Origin: Arthrobacter zhaoxinii
GTDB lineage: Bacteria; Actinomycetota; Actinomycetes; Actinomycetales; Micrococcaceae
Direction of reading: 5' to 3'
Length of the DNA stretch: 64,000 bases
Assembly (NCBI RefSeq): GCF_024385505.1
Contig: NZ_JANFLT010000001.1
Span: 186,001 to 250,000 of the forward strand
The notes beneath the pieces were generated by a model. The model saw only the letters and a list, made by a program, of their open reading frames with translations. It did not search any database and was not told the DNA's origin. This document shows positions 54,598 to 61,529 of this stretch, piece after piece (the first letter of the stretch is position 1; every line of letters starts with the position of its first letter). Both the position numbers and the translations under genes were made by a program.

Positions 54598-55566
54598 TTG
54601 AGCCCGTCAGACCCGACGCTCTACGAGGTCCTGGGCCTGACGCCCGCGGCATCGGCGGTCGAAATCAAGACCGCCTACCGGAAAGCCGCCCGCAGCGCCC
54701 ACCCGGATCAGGGCGGCACGAGCGAGCGCTTCCACCGGGTCATGGAAGCGTACCGGGTGCTCTCGGACCCGCGGCAAAAGGCCTCGTATGATCACCGGCT
54801 CGCCCGGGGCACAGGCGCTGCGGCCGCGGACAGCGGCACCGGCGCAGGCCGCCCTGCCAGCCGGGCCGCGGGGCCCCGCTCCGCGCCGGAACGGACCGCC
54901 GCGGATCTGGACCGGCCGCCGGTCTTCGTCCCCGACTTCTCCCCGAAGAATCCTCCCCTCATCCCCCTCACCCTGGCCGGGCAGCAGGTCCACGGCGTAC
55001 CGCGCCGTCCGGGTTTCCTCGCGCGGATAGGTTCCAATGCCGCCGGACGCTTCGACGCGGAAAACCGGACCATCCGTCTGCTGGAGCGTGAGCTCCTGGA
55101 TGAATACCCGGCCGCGCGCCTGGTCAACGGCCTCCATATTCCGGACGCGGGCCCGCGCGGCGGCAACCTCGACGTCGGCCACGTAATGCTGGGCGGCTAC
55201 CGCATGGCCGTCCTGGGGTCGCTGATGGCTTCACCCGGCAACTACCGGTGGGACGGACACCATCTGCTGCACAGGGGCCGGGAGGTTTCCACCCTGCGGC
55301 TGGCCGATGCAGTGCGTACCCTCCAGACCCGTTTTCCCGAGTGCAACGCCACTGGCTGGCTTGTCCTCCACAGCCCCAACGGCAACCCCTTCGAGCCCAT
55401 CGTCGATTACCCGCCGACGCTGAGCCGGTCAGCACCCGCCACGCTGCACATCGCGAACCCGGGCGGCCTGCTGCGGGAACTACGCCGGTTCTTTGCCGAG
55501 GGCCCACAGCCGAACACCGTCCAGCTGCCGGTGCTGGCACCGTTGATCGACGCGTCCACCCGGTGA
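54598..55566 (+). CDS. J-domain (DnaJ-like) protein with a large unknown C-terminal region
   Basis: A 322-residue protein starting with TTG after GAGAGGA. Residues 8-68 form a J-domain with the HPD motif at 35-37, which stimulates DnaK ATPase. There is no Gly/Phe-rich segment, zinc-finger region or client-binding domain of a true DnaJ. Residues 70-110 are a disordered Ala/Pro linker. About 120-322 is a domain I do not recognise, with short conserved-looking pieces such as LEREL and GGYRMAVLGSLMASPGNYRW. It looks like a specialised co-chaperone that brings Hsp70 to one partner. Confidence 0.82.
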   Translation: MSPSDPTLYEVLGLTPAASAVEIKTAYRKAARSAHPDQGGTSERFHRVMEAYRVLSDPRQKASYDHRLARGTGAAAADSGTGAGRPASRAAGPRSAPERTAADLDRPPVFVPDFSPKNPPLIPLTLAGQQVHGVPRRPGFLARIGSNAAGRFDAENRTIRLLERELLDEYPAARLVNGLHIPDAGPRGGNLDVGHVMLGGYRMAVLGSLMASPGNYRWDGHHLLHRGREVSTLRLADAVRTLQTRFPECNATGWLVLHSPNGNPFEPIVDYPPTLSRSAPATLHIANPGGLLRELRRFFAEGPQPNTVQLPVLAPLIDASTR

Positions 55567-55595
55567 CGGATGCTCCCGGGCACCGGCGCCGGGCA

Positions 55596-55601
55596 TAGGA
55601 T
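55596..55601 (+). promoter_or_regulatory. Candidate -10 element for a leaderless trmL transcript
   Basis: TAGGAT ends six bases before the GTG at 55608, with no ribosome binding site between them. This is the usual geometry of leaderless mRNAs in actinobacteria. Confidence 0.5.
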
Positions 55602-55607
55602 GGGGCT

Positions 55608-56075
55608 GTGTTCCGTATCCTTTTCCACTCCCCTGAAATCCCCGGTAACACCGGAAACGCCATTCGCCTTGCCGCCATCACAGGCGCCGAACTCCATCTG
55701 GTTGAGCCCCTCGGCTTCAGCCTGGAGGATTCCAAACTGCGCCGCGCCGGCCTGGACTACCATGACCTTGCCGTCCTGCATGTCCACGCGAGCCTGCAGG
55801 ATGCCTGGGAGGCCCTGCAGCCCGAACGCGTTTATGCCTTCACCTCGGACGGCGACACGTCCTACACGGATGTCGAGTATCGCGCCGGAGACGTCCTGAT
55901 GTTCGGCCGCGAATCGGTCGGGCTTTCGGACGAGGTGAAGAAGGATCCGCATGTCACCGCCCGGGTCCGGCTGCCCATGCTGCCGACCCTGCGCTCCCTG
56001 AACCTGGCAAATTCCGCCTCCATAGCCGTCTACGAAGCCTGGCGCCAGCACGGCTTCGCCGGTGCCCAGCTCTAG
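55608..56075 (+). CDS. trmL: tRNA (cytidine(34)-2'-O)-methyltransferase, TrmL family
   Basis: A 155-residue SPOUT methyltransferase. FHSPEIPGNTGNAIRLAA at the N-terminus and the knot region VLMFGRESVGLSDEV and LPMLPTLRSLNLANSASI are the TrmL/YibK signatures that bind S-adenosylmethionine. TrmL methylates the wobble base of two leucine tRNAs. Length is typical. The GTG start follows a candidate -10 directly, suggesting a leaderless message. The methyltransferase gene that follows starts 15 bases after its stop. Confidence 0.93.
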   Translation: MFRILFHSPEIPGNTGNAIRLAAITGAELHLVEPLGFSLEDSKLRRAGLDYHDLAVLHVHASLQDAWEALQPERVYAFTSDGDTSYTDVEYRAGDVLMFGRESVGLSDEVKKDPHVTARVRLPMLPTLRSLNLANSASIAVYEAWRQHGFAGAQL

Positions 56076-56090
56076 CGAAGGACACTTCCC

Positions 56091-56891
56091 ATGCCTGAAC
56101 TCCACCTCGGCAACGCGTTCGACGACGGCGCCGCCGACTTCGAGCGGCTCGCACCTTCGCTCTGGAATCCCATGGGAAACGCCCTCGTGGCGGCGGCGGA
56201 CATCGCCCTCGGTGACCGGGTCCTGGACGCCGGCTGCGGCAGCGGTGCCACCACCATTCCGGCCGCCCAGTTCGCCGGCCCCGACGGCCTCGTCGACGGG
56301 GTGGATCTCAGCGCCCGGATGCTGTCCCTGACCCAGGCCAAGGCAGACACCCTCGCACTCAGTAACGTCTATCTGGCGCAGGCCGATATCACGGCGTGGA
56401 CGGCCGAGGCGCCCTATGACGCGGTGGTCTGCGCTTACTCCCTGTTTTTCCTGCCGGACATGGATGCCGGCGCCGCCCACCTCGCGTCGCTGCTCCGCAG
56501 CGGGGGGCACTTCGCCCTCAGCACCTGGGCGGAAGGATCCTGGGAGCCCTTCAGGGAGCTGCTGTGGAAAGCCTGCCTGCAGGAACGGCCCGAGCTTGAG
56601 ACCCTTCCGCAGCCGGGAGCGGACAACGTGCAGCGGCTTCAGACACCGGAGAAACTCGCGTCCTGGCTCGAGTCCCTGGGCCTGACCGACATCACCGTGG
56701 CGGCCACGCCCGGACGCGTCCAGCTCAGTCCGTCCCTCGCCTGGTCGCTGGTGCTCGGCGGCGGCTACCGGATGCTGCTGCCCGAGGACCCGGCAGCCGT
56801 GGACCGGGTCCGCACCGCGTTCCTTTCAGAGCTGGGCGATGACTTCGAACTCAATGCCGACACCCTGATCGCCACCGCCGTACGCCCCTAG
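56091..56891 (+). CDS. Class I SAM-dependent methyltransferase
   Basis: A 266-residue enzyme with motif I VLDAGCGSGATT near 44-55, the acidic post-I residue in DGVDLSARM, and motif IV-like YDAVVCAYSLFFLPDM. The fold is that of UbiE/COQ5-like methyltransferases acting on small molecules. The substrate cannot be told from sequence. ATG has GAAGGA upstream. Its neighbours, trmL and the PIG-L deacetylase, may suggest either RNA or thiol/sugar metabolism, but neither is supported by motifs. Confidence 0.82.
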   Translation: MPELHLGNAFDDGAADFERLAPSLWNPMGNALVAAADIALGDRVLDAGCGSGATTIPAAQFAGPDGLVDGVDLSARMLSLTQAKADTLALSNVYLAQADITAWTAEAPYDAVVCAYSLFFLPDMDAGAAHLASLLRSGGHFALSTWAEGSWEPFRELLWKACLQERPELETLPQPGADNVQRLQTPEKLASWLESLGLTDITVAATPGRVQLSPSLAWSLVLGGGYRMLLPEDPAAVDRVRTAFLSELGDDFELNADTLIATAVRP

Positions 56892-56948
56892 TCCGCCCGA
56901 TCACGGTCCGGGGGCAGGGGCAGGGGCGGCCGGCGGCCCCGAAGGCCG

Positions 56949-57692
56949 CTAGAACCCGGCGATGGTCTCCGGGGTATTCACGCCGACCGCGTGGAACGTC
57001 TCCGCACTTGAACCCTCGGGCAGGCCGTGGCGGCGGGCGTTGTCCTGCAGGAACCGCCGGACCGAGGCGTCCATGCCCTCAAGGTCCGGATGCTGACTCG
57101 CGTGGACCCGGATGGCAGCGAGTTTGACTTCCACCGTGGAGCTGACGTCCACGGCAATGTTCTCCCGCTCGCGCGGCGCACCGTAAAACACCAGCCACGG
57201 CACCTTGTACGCTTCCAGCCCCTGCTCCGCGAGTTCCGGGTAGGCAAAGGGGTTCTCGGCGGCAGGGTAAACCGCCCGGGTGACGATTTCGCCGCAGGCC
57301 AGATGGTCCGGATGGCTCGCCTGGAGGCGGTCCCAGTTCCGCTCGGGATGCAGGGAGAGTACGACGTCGGGACGCACCCGGCGGATCTGCTCCACCACAC
57401 GGGCGATCACCGCGTGGTTAACCTCCAGATAGCCGTCCCGCTCCCCCAGGAACACAATGTCCTGCACCCCCACCTGGCGGGCTGCTTCGCGCTGTTCCGC
57501 GCTGCGGAGCGCACTGACAACGGAGCGGTCGGCGGGGTCGAAGCCGCCGGCATCGCCGGCGGTCATGATGCAGTAGGTGATTTCCGTACCCTCGCGTGCC
57601 CAGCGGGCCAAAGTCCCCGCAGCGCCGAAGTCGATGTCGTCCGGGTGCGCGGCGAAGGCCAGGACCCGGGCGGGAGCCGACGTCGGGAACAC
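56949..57692 (-). CDS. PIG-L family N-acetylglucosaminyl deacetylase-like protein
   Basis: A 247-residue zinc-dependent deacetylase. The motif AHPDDIDFGAAG near the start and SHPDHLA in the middle supply the metal ligands. The family removes acetyl groups from GlcNAc-type substrates, including MshB and Mca in mycothiol metabolism. Its start is taken as GTG 57692, one base after the etfA stop; the open frame extends further but into etfA. That close join implies translation coupled to electron-transfer flavoprotein alpha. Substrate is unknown; it is shorter than MshB, so a role as an MshB-like enzyme is not established. Confidence 0.85.
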   Translation of the reverse strand: MFPTSAPARVLAFAAHPDDIDFGAAGTLARWAREGTEITYCIMTAGDAGGFDPADRSVVSALRSAEQREAARQVGVQDIVFLGERDGYLEVNHAVIARVVEQIRRVRPDVVLSLHPERNWDRLQASHPDHLACGEIVTRAVYPAAENPFAYPELAEQGLEAYKVPWLVFYGAPRERENIAVDVSSTVEVKLAAIRVHASQHPDLEGMDASVRRFLQDNARRHGLPEGSSAETFHAVGVNTPETIAGF

Positions 57693-57693
57693 G

Positions 57694-58641
57694 TTAGGCC
57701 CTGCGCTTCCGGATTTCGTCGGCGGCCTGGGGCAGCACGGAGAACACATCGCCGACAATGCCGAAGTCTGCGATCTCGAACACCGGAGCGTCGGCGTCCT
57801 TGTTTACCGCAACGATGACCTTGGCGGTCTGCATGCCGGCCTTCTGCTGGATGGCGCCGGAGATGCCGGCGGAAATGTACAGCTGCGGGGACACCGTCTT
57901 GCCGGTCTGTCCCACCTGGGCGGAATGTTCGATCCAGCCGGCATCCGTGGCAGCACGCGAGGCCCCCACGGCTCCGCCGAGCAGGTCCGCCAGTTCCTCC
58001 ACGGGACCGAAGTTCCCGTCCATGCCGCGTCCCCCGGCAACGATGACCCGGGCCTCGGCGAGTTCGGGACGTCCGCTGACGCGCTTTCCGGAACGGCCGG
58101 TCACCCGTGCGGCAGGGCCGGCGTCGGAAAGCGGCACCTCGACGCGCTGCGGAGCCGCGGCAGCCGGATCAGCCGGCGCGGGCTCGACACTGTTGGCCTT
58201 GACCGTAATGACGGGCGTGCCCGTCCGCACCCGGCACGTTGATGTGTAGGACCCGGCCAGCACCGACTTGGTGACGGCGAGATCGGGCGCCACGGCAACT
58301 GCATCGGTGATGACGCCGGACCCCAGCTTGATGCCGGTGCGGGCGGCGATCTCCCGGTCTTCGAAGGAATTGCCCAGGAGGATGGCTGCGGGCTGTTCGG
58401 TCTTCGCAGCGTCGGCCAGGAAGGCAGCCTTGGCGGCCACCAGGACGGTGTCCAGTTCCCCTGCCGGCTCGTAGACCTTTACGGCGCCGTGGGAGGCAAG
58501 CGCATCGAGCATGGCCTGATCCGCACGGTGTGCCGCGGCGACCACCGGTTCGCCGACGGTGCCGGCAAGGGTCAGCAGTTCGCGGGCAGCCCGCGGCAGG
58601 GGCAGGGCTGGGACATCAAGAAAAACCAGGACGGACGCCAT
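57694..58641 (-). CDS. etfA: Electron transfer flavoprotein, alpha subunit
   Basis: A 315-residue FAD-binding subunit. The N-terminal half has the adenine-nucleotide-fold pattern. The C-terminal FAD domain carries VAGGRGM near 200 and GASRAATDAGWIEHSAQVGQTGK near 230-252, the family signature. With EtfB it passes electrons from acyl-CoA and other dehydrogenases to the respiratory chain. ATG has GGAG eight bases upstream. It lies 67 bases after etfB and is followed directly by the PIG-L gene. The same etfB-etfA order is near iscS-mnmA in M. tuberculosis. Confidence 0.96.
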   Translation of the reverse strand: MASVLVFLDVPALPLPRAARELLTLAGTVGEPVVAAAHRADQAMLDALASHGAVKVYEPAGELDTVLVAAKAAFLADAAKTEQPAAILLGNSFEDREIAARTGIKLGSGVITDAVAVAPDLAVTKSVLAGSYTSTCRVRTGTPVITVKANSVEPAPADPAAAAPQRVEVPLSDAGPAARVTGRSGKRVSGRPELAEARVIVAGGRGMDGNFGPVEELADLLGGAVGASRAATDAGWIEHSAQVGQTGKTVSPQLYISAGISGAIQQKAGMQTAKVIVAVNKDADAPVFEIADFGIVGDVFSVLPQAADEIRKRRA

Positions 58642-58708
58642 GATGCGCTCCTTCGGGACGTAGGCGGCGGCGCCTGCGGAGCGCCGGAAAGCAAAGCAGG
58701 GAGAAGTC

Positions 58709-59548
58709 TTAGATGAGTTTCTGGGCGGCGAGGTATTCCACCAGCTGCACGCCGGCGGTGCCGTCGTCGGTGATGATGGTTCCCTGCGAGCGCGGCGGCC
58801 GCGGCGCAGAGGCGGCTACGGCCGTCCAGGCGCCGTCGTGCCCCACCTGGGCGGGGTCCACGCCGATGTCGGCGAGCGTCAGCACGGTGACGGGCTTCTT
58901 CTTGGCCGCCATGATCCCCTTGAAATTCGGGTAGCGCGGGCTGTTGGCCTGGTCCGTCACCGAGACGAGGGCCGGCAGCGGTGCCTCGACGGTCTCGGTG
59001 AAGGAGTCGCCGTCGCGGCGGGCCTTGACCACCGGAGCACCGTCGACGTCGGCCACTTCGAGTTCGGAGGCAAAGGTCACCTGTGCCAGCTGCAGCCGTT
59101 CGGCGAGCTGGGCGGGAACCAGCGAGGTTTCACCGTCGGTGGACGCCATGCCCGTGATGACCAGATCCACCGGTCCGCTGGACTCTGCGACGGCACGCAC
59201 GGCAGCGGCAAGAGCCAGTGAGGTACCGGCCGCATCGGAGCCGGCGAGGGCGTCGTCGGCCAAATGCACGCCGGCGTAGGCGCCGATCTGCAGGGACTTC
59301 TTCACCGCGTTGACTGCCGCCGCCGGCCCCATGGCCAGGGCGGTCACCCGGTTCCCGGCACTCTCCCCGCCGCGTGCCTCGGCCAGCTGCAGCGCGGCTT
59401 CGAGGGCATACTCGTCCAGCTCGGAGAGAATGCTCTCGGCGCGGTCCAGGGTGTGCCCGGGTCCGGTGAGGTGCCGGTCAAACTGCGCGTCCGGGACATG
59501 CTTGACCAAGACAACAATGTTCAGCGGACGGGTGGCTGACTCCTGCAT
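58709..59548 (-). CDS. etfB: Electron transfer flavoprotein, beta subunit
   Basis: A 279-residue subunit that binds AMP and pairs with EtfA. NIVVLVKHVPDAQFDRHL at the N-terminus and VDLVITGMASTDGETSLVPAQLAERL near 128-153 are the family signatures. ATG 59548 has AAAGG seven bases upstream; the frame is open 21 codons further but has no family match. It heads the unit etfB, etfA, PIG-L. A leader hairpin is present upstream. Confidence 0.96.
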   Translation of the reverse strand: MQESATRPLNIVVLVKHVPDAQFDRHLTGPGHTLDRAESILSELDEYALEAALQLAEARGGESAGNRVTALAMGPAAAVNAVKKSLQIGAYAGVHLADDALAGSDAAGTSLALAAAVRAVAESSGPVDLVITGMASTDGETSLVPAQLAERLQLAQVTFASELEVADVDGAPVVKARRDGDSFTETVEAPLPALVSVTDQANSPRYPNFKGIMAAKKKPVTVLTLADIGVDPAQVGHDGAWTAVAASAPRPPRSQGTIITDDGTAGVQLVEYLAAQKLI

Positions 59549-59606
59549 TCGGCGCCTTTCCGGTAGGAAAATCGGTTCCGGCGGCCTGGAAATCCTCCCG
59601 CCGACG

Positions 59607-59630
59607 CGCACCGCCCGATGGAGCGGTGCG
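59607..59630 (-). repeat. Hairpin in the etfB leader
   Basis: CGCACCGC and GCGGTGCG flank an eight-base loop about 60 bases upstream of the etfB start. On the minus strand it is not followed by a T-run, so it is more likely an RNA or operator element than a terminator. Confidence 0.35.
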
Positions 59631-59696
59631 TTTAAAGCTAATCACACACTGGCCGGGCTTTCCCGTCGGTGCAAATGCAAGGCCTGCAGACAGCCG

Positions 59697-59732
59697 AAGG
59701 GCCGCCTCCGGATACTTCCGGAGGCGGCCCTT
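59697..59732 (-). terminator. Terminator after the HtrA-type protease gene
   Basis: A perfect 16-base inverted repeat (AAGGGCCGCCTCCGGA, loop of four, complement) lies 54 bases beyond the protease stop. The stem is very stable; the U-tract is only two bases. Confidence 0.75.
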
Positions 59733-59785
59733 CCTGTCCTGCTGGATGCAGCGCCGCTAACCGCTGCCCTGCCGAAACAGCGCCG

Positions 59786-61204
59786 CTACTGCTTCGCTGA
59801 ATCGCCGAGGGTAACGTCCGCGCTGTCCTCGCTGCCGCCGCGGGTGTAGTCGATGGTCGCCTTGCCGCCGGCCGGCTGCATGCGGATTGCAGCGGTGAGT
59901 GACTGGGCATCGGTTACCGGGATGCCGTTCACCGAAGTGACCACGTCCCCTTCCCGCAGGCCTGCCTTTTCACCGGGCGAACCGGACACCACCTCGGCCA
60001 CTTCGGCCCCTACCGTGAAGGTCGACGACGAGTCGGACGCGGTTGCCGGGGTGACGGAAACGCCGAGGTAGCCGTGCGAAGCGGAACCGTTGTCGATGAT
60101 TTCCTCGGCAACCCGCTCGGCGTAGCTCATCGGGACGGCAAATCCGACACCGATGTTGCCGCTGTCCTCACCGGCGGAACCCGACGCTGCGGAAGCGATA
60201 GCAACGTTCACGCCGATGACTTCGCCCTCACTGTTCACCAGTGCGCCGCCGGAATTGCCGTGGTTGATCGCGGCGTCTGTCTGGATGACGTTGAGGAAAA
60301 TCGAGCTCTCCGCGGCGCTCTGGTTCTGCGACGACCCGTCCGGCGGAGCGAAGCGGAAACCGAAACCGTTGTCCTCGGGTTCATCGGAGCTTTCCGATTC
60401 CTCCGGTGCAGCGGAGGACTGGACACTGATCGTGCGGTTCAGCGTGGAGACGATACCGTCCGTCACGGTTCCGGACAGGCCAAGGGGCGCGCCGATGGCA
60501 ATCACGGTGTCCCCGACGTTCAGCTTCCCGGAGTCCCCCAGGGCGGCCGGCGTGAGGTCGTCGGCATCCACCTTGATCACGGCGAGGTCCGATACGGGAT
60601 CCGTGCCGACGATGGTGGCGGTCAGTACCCGCCCGTCGGATGTCTGGACTTCAACCACGGGGTCCGCCGCGGTGCCTCCGAGCGTCACCACGTGCGTGTT
60701 CGTGAGGATATGGCCGTCGTCGTCAAGGATGATCCCGGACCCGGTGCCGGTGCTGCCCGAAGCGGCGACTTCAATGGTCACTACGCTCGGAGCCGCCTTC
60801 ACTGCCGCGGCCGTGACTGCATTGACGCTGTCTTCGTTGTTCACCACAACCGTCTGCGGCTGGGTGGCCGAGCCGGCGGTGTCGCTGTCCTCCATGAGGG
60901 CGCCGGCGCCCACGGCCACACCGCCGCCGAACAGCCCTGCCAGCAGCATGCCCGCCACCAGCGTTCCGGCCCCGAACTTCTTTGACCGGGACTCACCTGC
61001 CGGCGCGGTGCCGGCCGGGGCGGAGAACGCCGTACCCGGGTCCGCCGACCCGTACGGGGACGATCCGTGAGCCGCTCCGTGGGCGGCGGGGCCGTTGCCG
61101 GTGGAGGCCTGGTCCCCCTGCGCCGCGCCGGAGAACGACGACGGCGGAGCGGGCGGCCGGGGAGGCAGCGGACGCTCGTCGGCTCCCCCGTGTTGCTCAG
61201 TCAT
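59786..61204 (-). CDS. HtrA/DegP-type membrane-anchored serine protease with PDZ domain
   Basis: A 472-residue protease. Residues 1-75 are a disordered cytoplasmic Pro/Gly/Ala tail, and one helix spans about 80-102. A trypsin-like domain follows with His171 (TNTHVVTL), Asp206 (VSDLAVIKVD) and Ser318 (HGNSGGALV). A PDZ domain lies at about 385-460 (GLREGDVVTSVNGIPV). It would face the cell wall and degrade or refold damaged proteins under envelope stress. A Ser/Glu-rich, acidic insertion at about 262-300 between catalytic regions is longer than usual. ATG has GAAAGGAC upstream. The TPM/PspA genes are divergent from it. Confidence 0.92.
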   Translation of the reverse strand: MTEQHGGADERPLPPRPPAPPSSFSGAAQGDQASTGNGPAAHGAAHGSSPYGSADPGTAFSAPAGTAPAGESRSKKFGAGTLVAGMLLAGLFGGGVAVGAGALMEDSDTAGSATQPQTVVVNNEDSVNAVTAAAVKAAPSVVTIEVAASGSTGTGSGIILDDDGHILTNTHVVTLGGTAADPVVEVQTSDGRVLTATIVGTDPVSDLAVIKVDADDLTPAALGDSGKLNVGDTVIAIGAPLGLSGTVTDGIVSTLNRTISVQSSAAPEESESSDEPEDNGFGFRFAPPDGSSQNQSAAESSIFLNVIQTDAAINHGNSGGALVNSEGEVIGVNVAIASAASGSAGEDSGNIGVGFAVPMSYAERVAEEIIDNGSASHGYLGVSVTPATASDSSSTFTVGAEVAEVVSGSPGEKAGLREGDVVTSVNGIPVTDAQSLTAAIRMQPAGGKATIDYTRGGSEDSADVTLGDSAKQ

Positions 61205-61424
61205 GTGGGTTGTCCTTTCAAGGTTCGTTTACCCATGGTCTAGCCACAACGTGTTGTTACCACTATGACAGTGCAAGCTGGGACATACGAGGACGGTTGC
61301 TGGACATCAGCTGTGAACATCCCGAATGTCGTTGTACCGGCAGCATGCGCGAGGAAAGCGGCAAAAGCGCAGGTCAGACGGCCATGCCCGACGTCCACGG
61401 ACCGTTGGCCCGCCTGGTACGCGG
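61205..61424. other. Gap between the protease and TPM genes
   Basis: The gap between the two genes is 325 bases in all. This 220-base part should hold the promoter of the protease gene, but I could not find a convincing hexamer pair. I see no gene, repeat or hairpin of note in it. The promoter for the TPM gene is in the remainder. Confidence 0.6.
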
Positions 61425-61453
61425 TGGACGCGGCATTGGACGGCCCCTAGAAT
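61425..61453 (+). promoter_or_regulatory. Candidate promoter of the TPM gene
   Basis: TGGACG (61425-61430) and TAGAAT (61448-61453) are 17 bases apart and fit a primary sigma factor promoter. The predicted leader is about 70 bases. Confidence 0.6.
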
Positions 61454-61529
61454 CGGTACCAAGGTCCGTGGCCGCATGTGCTGCCCCCTACGGCCCCTGG
61501 AACCGAGCAGGACAACCAAAGGATATTTT

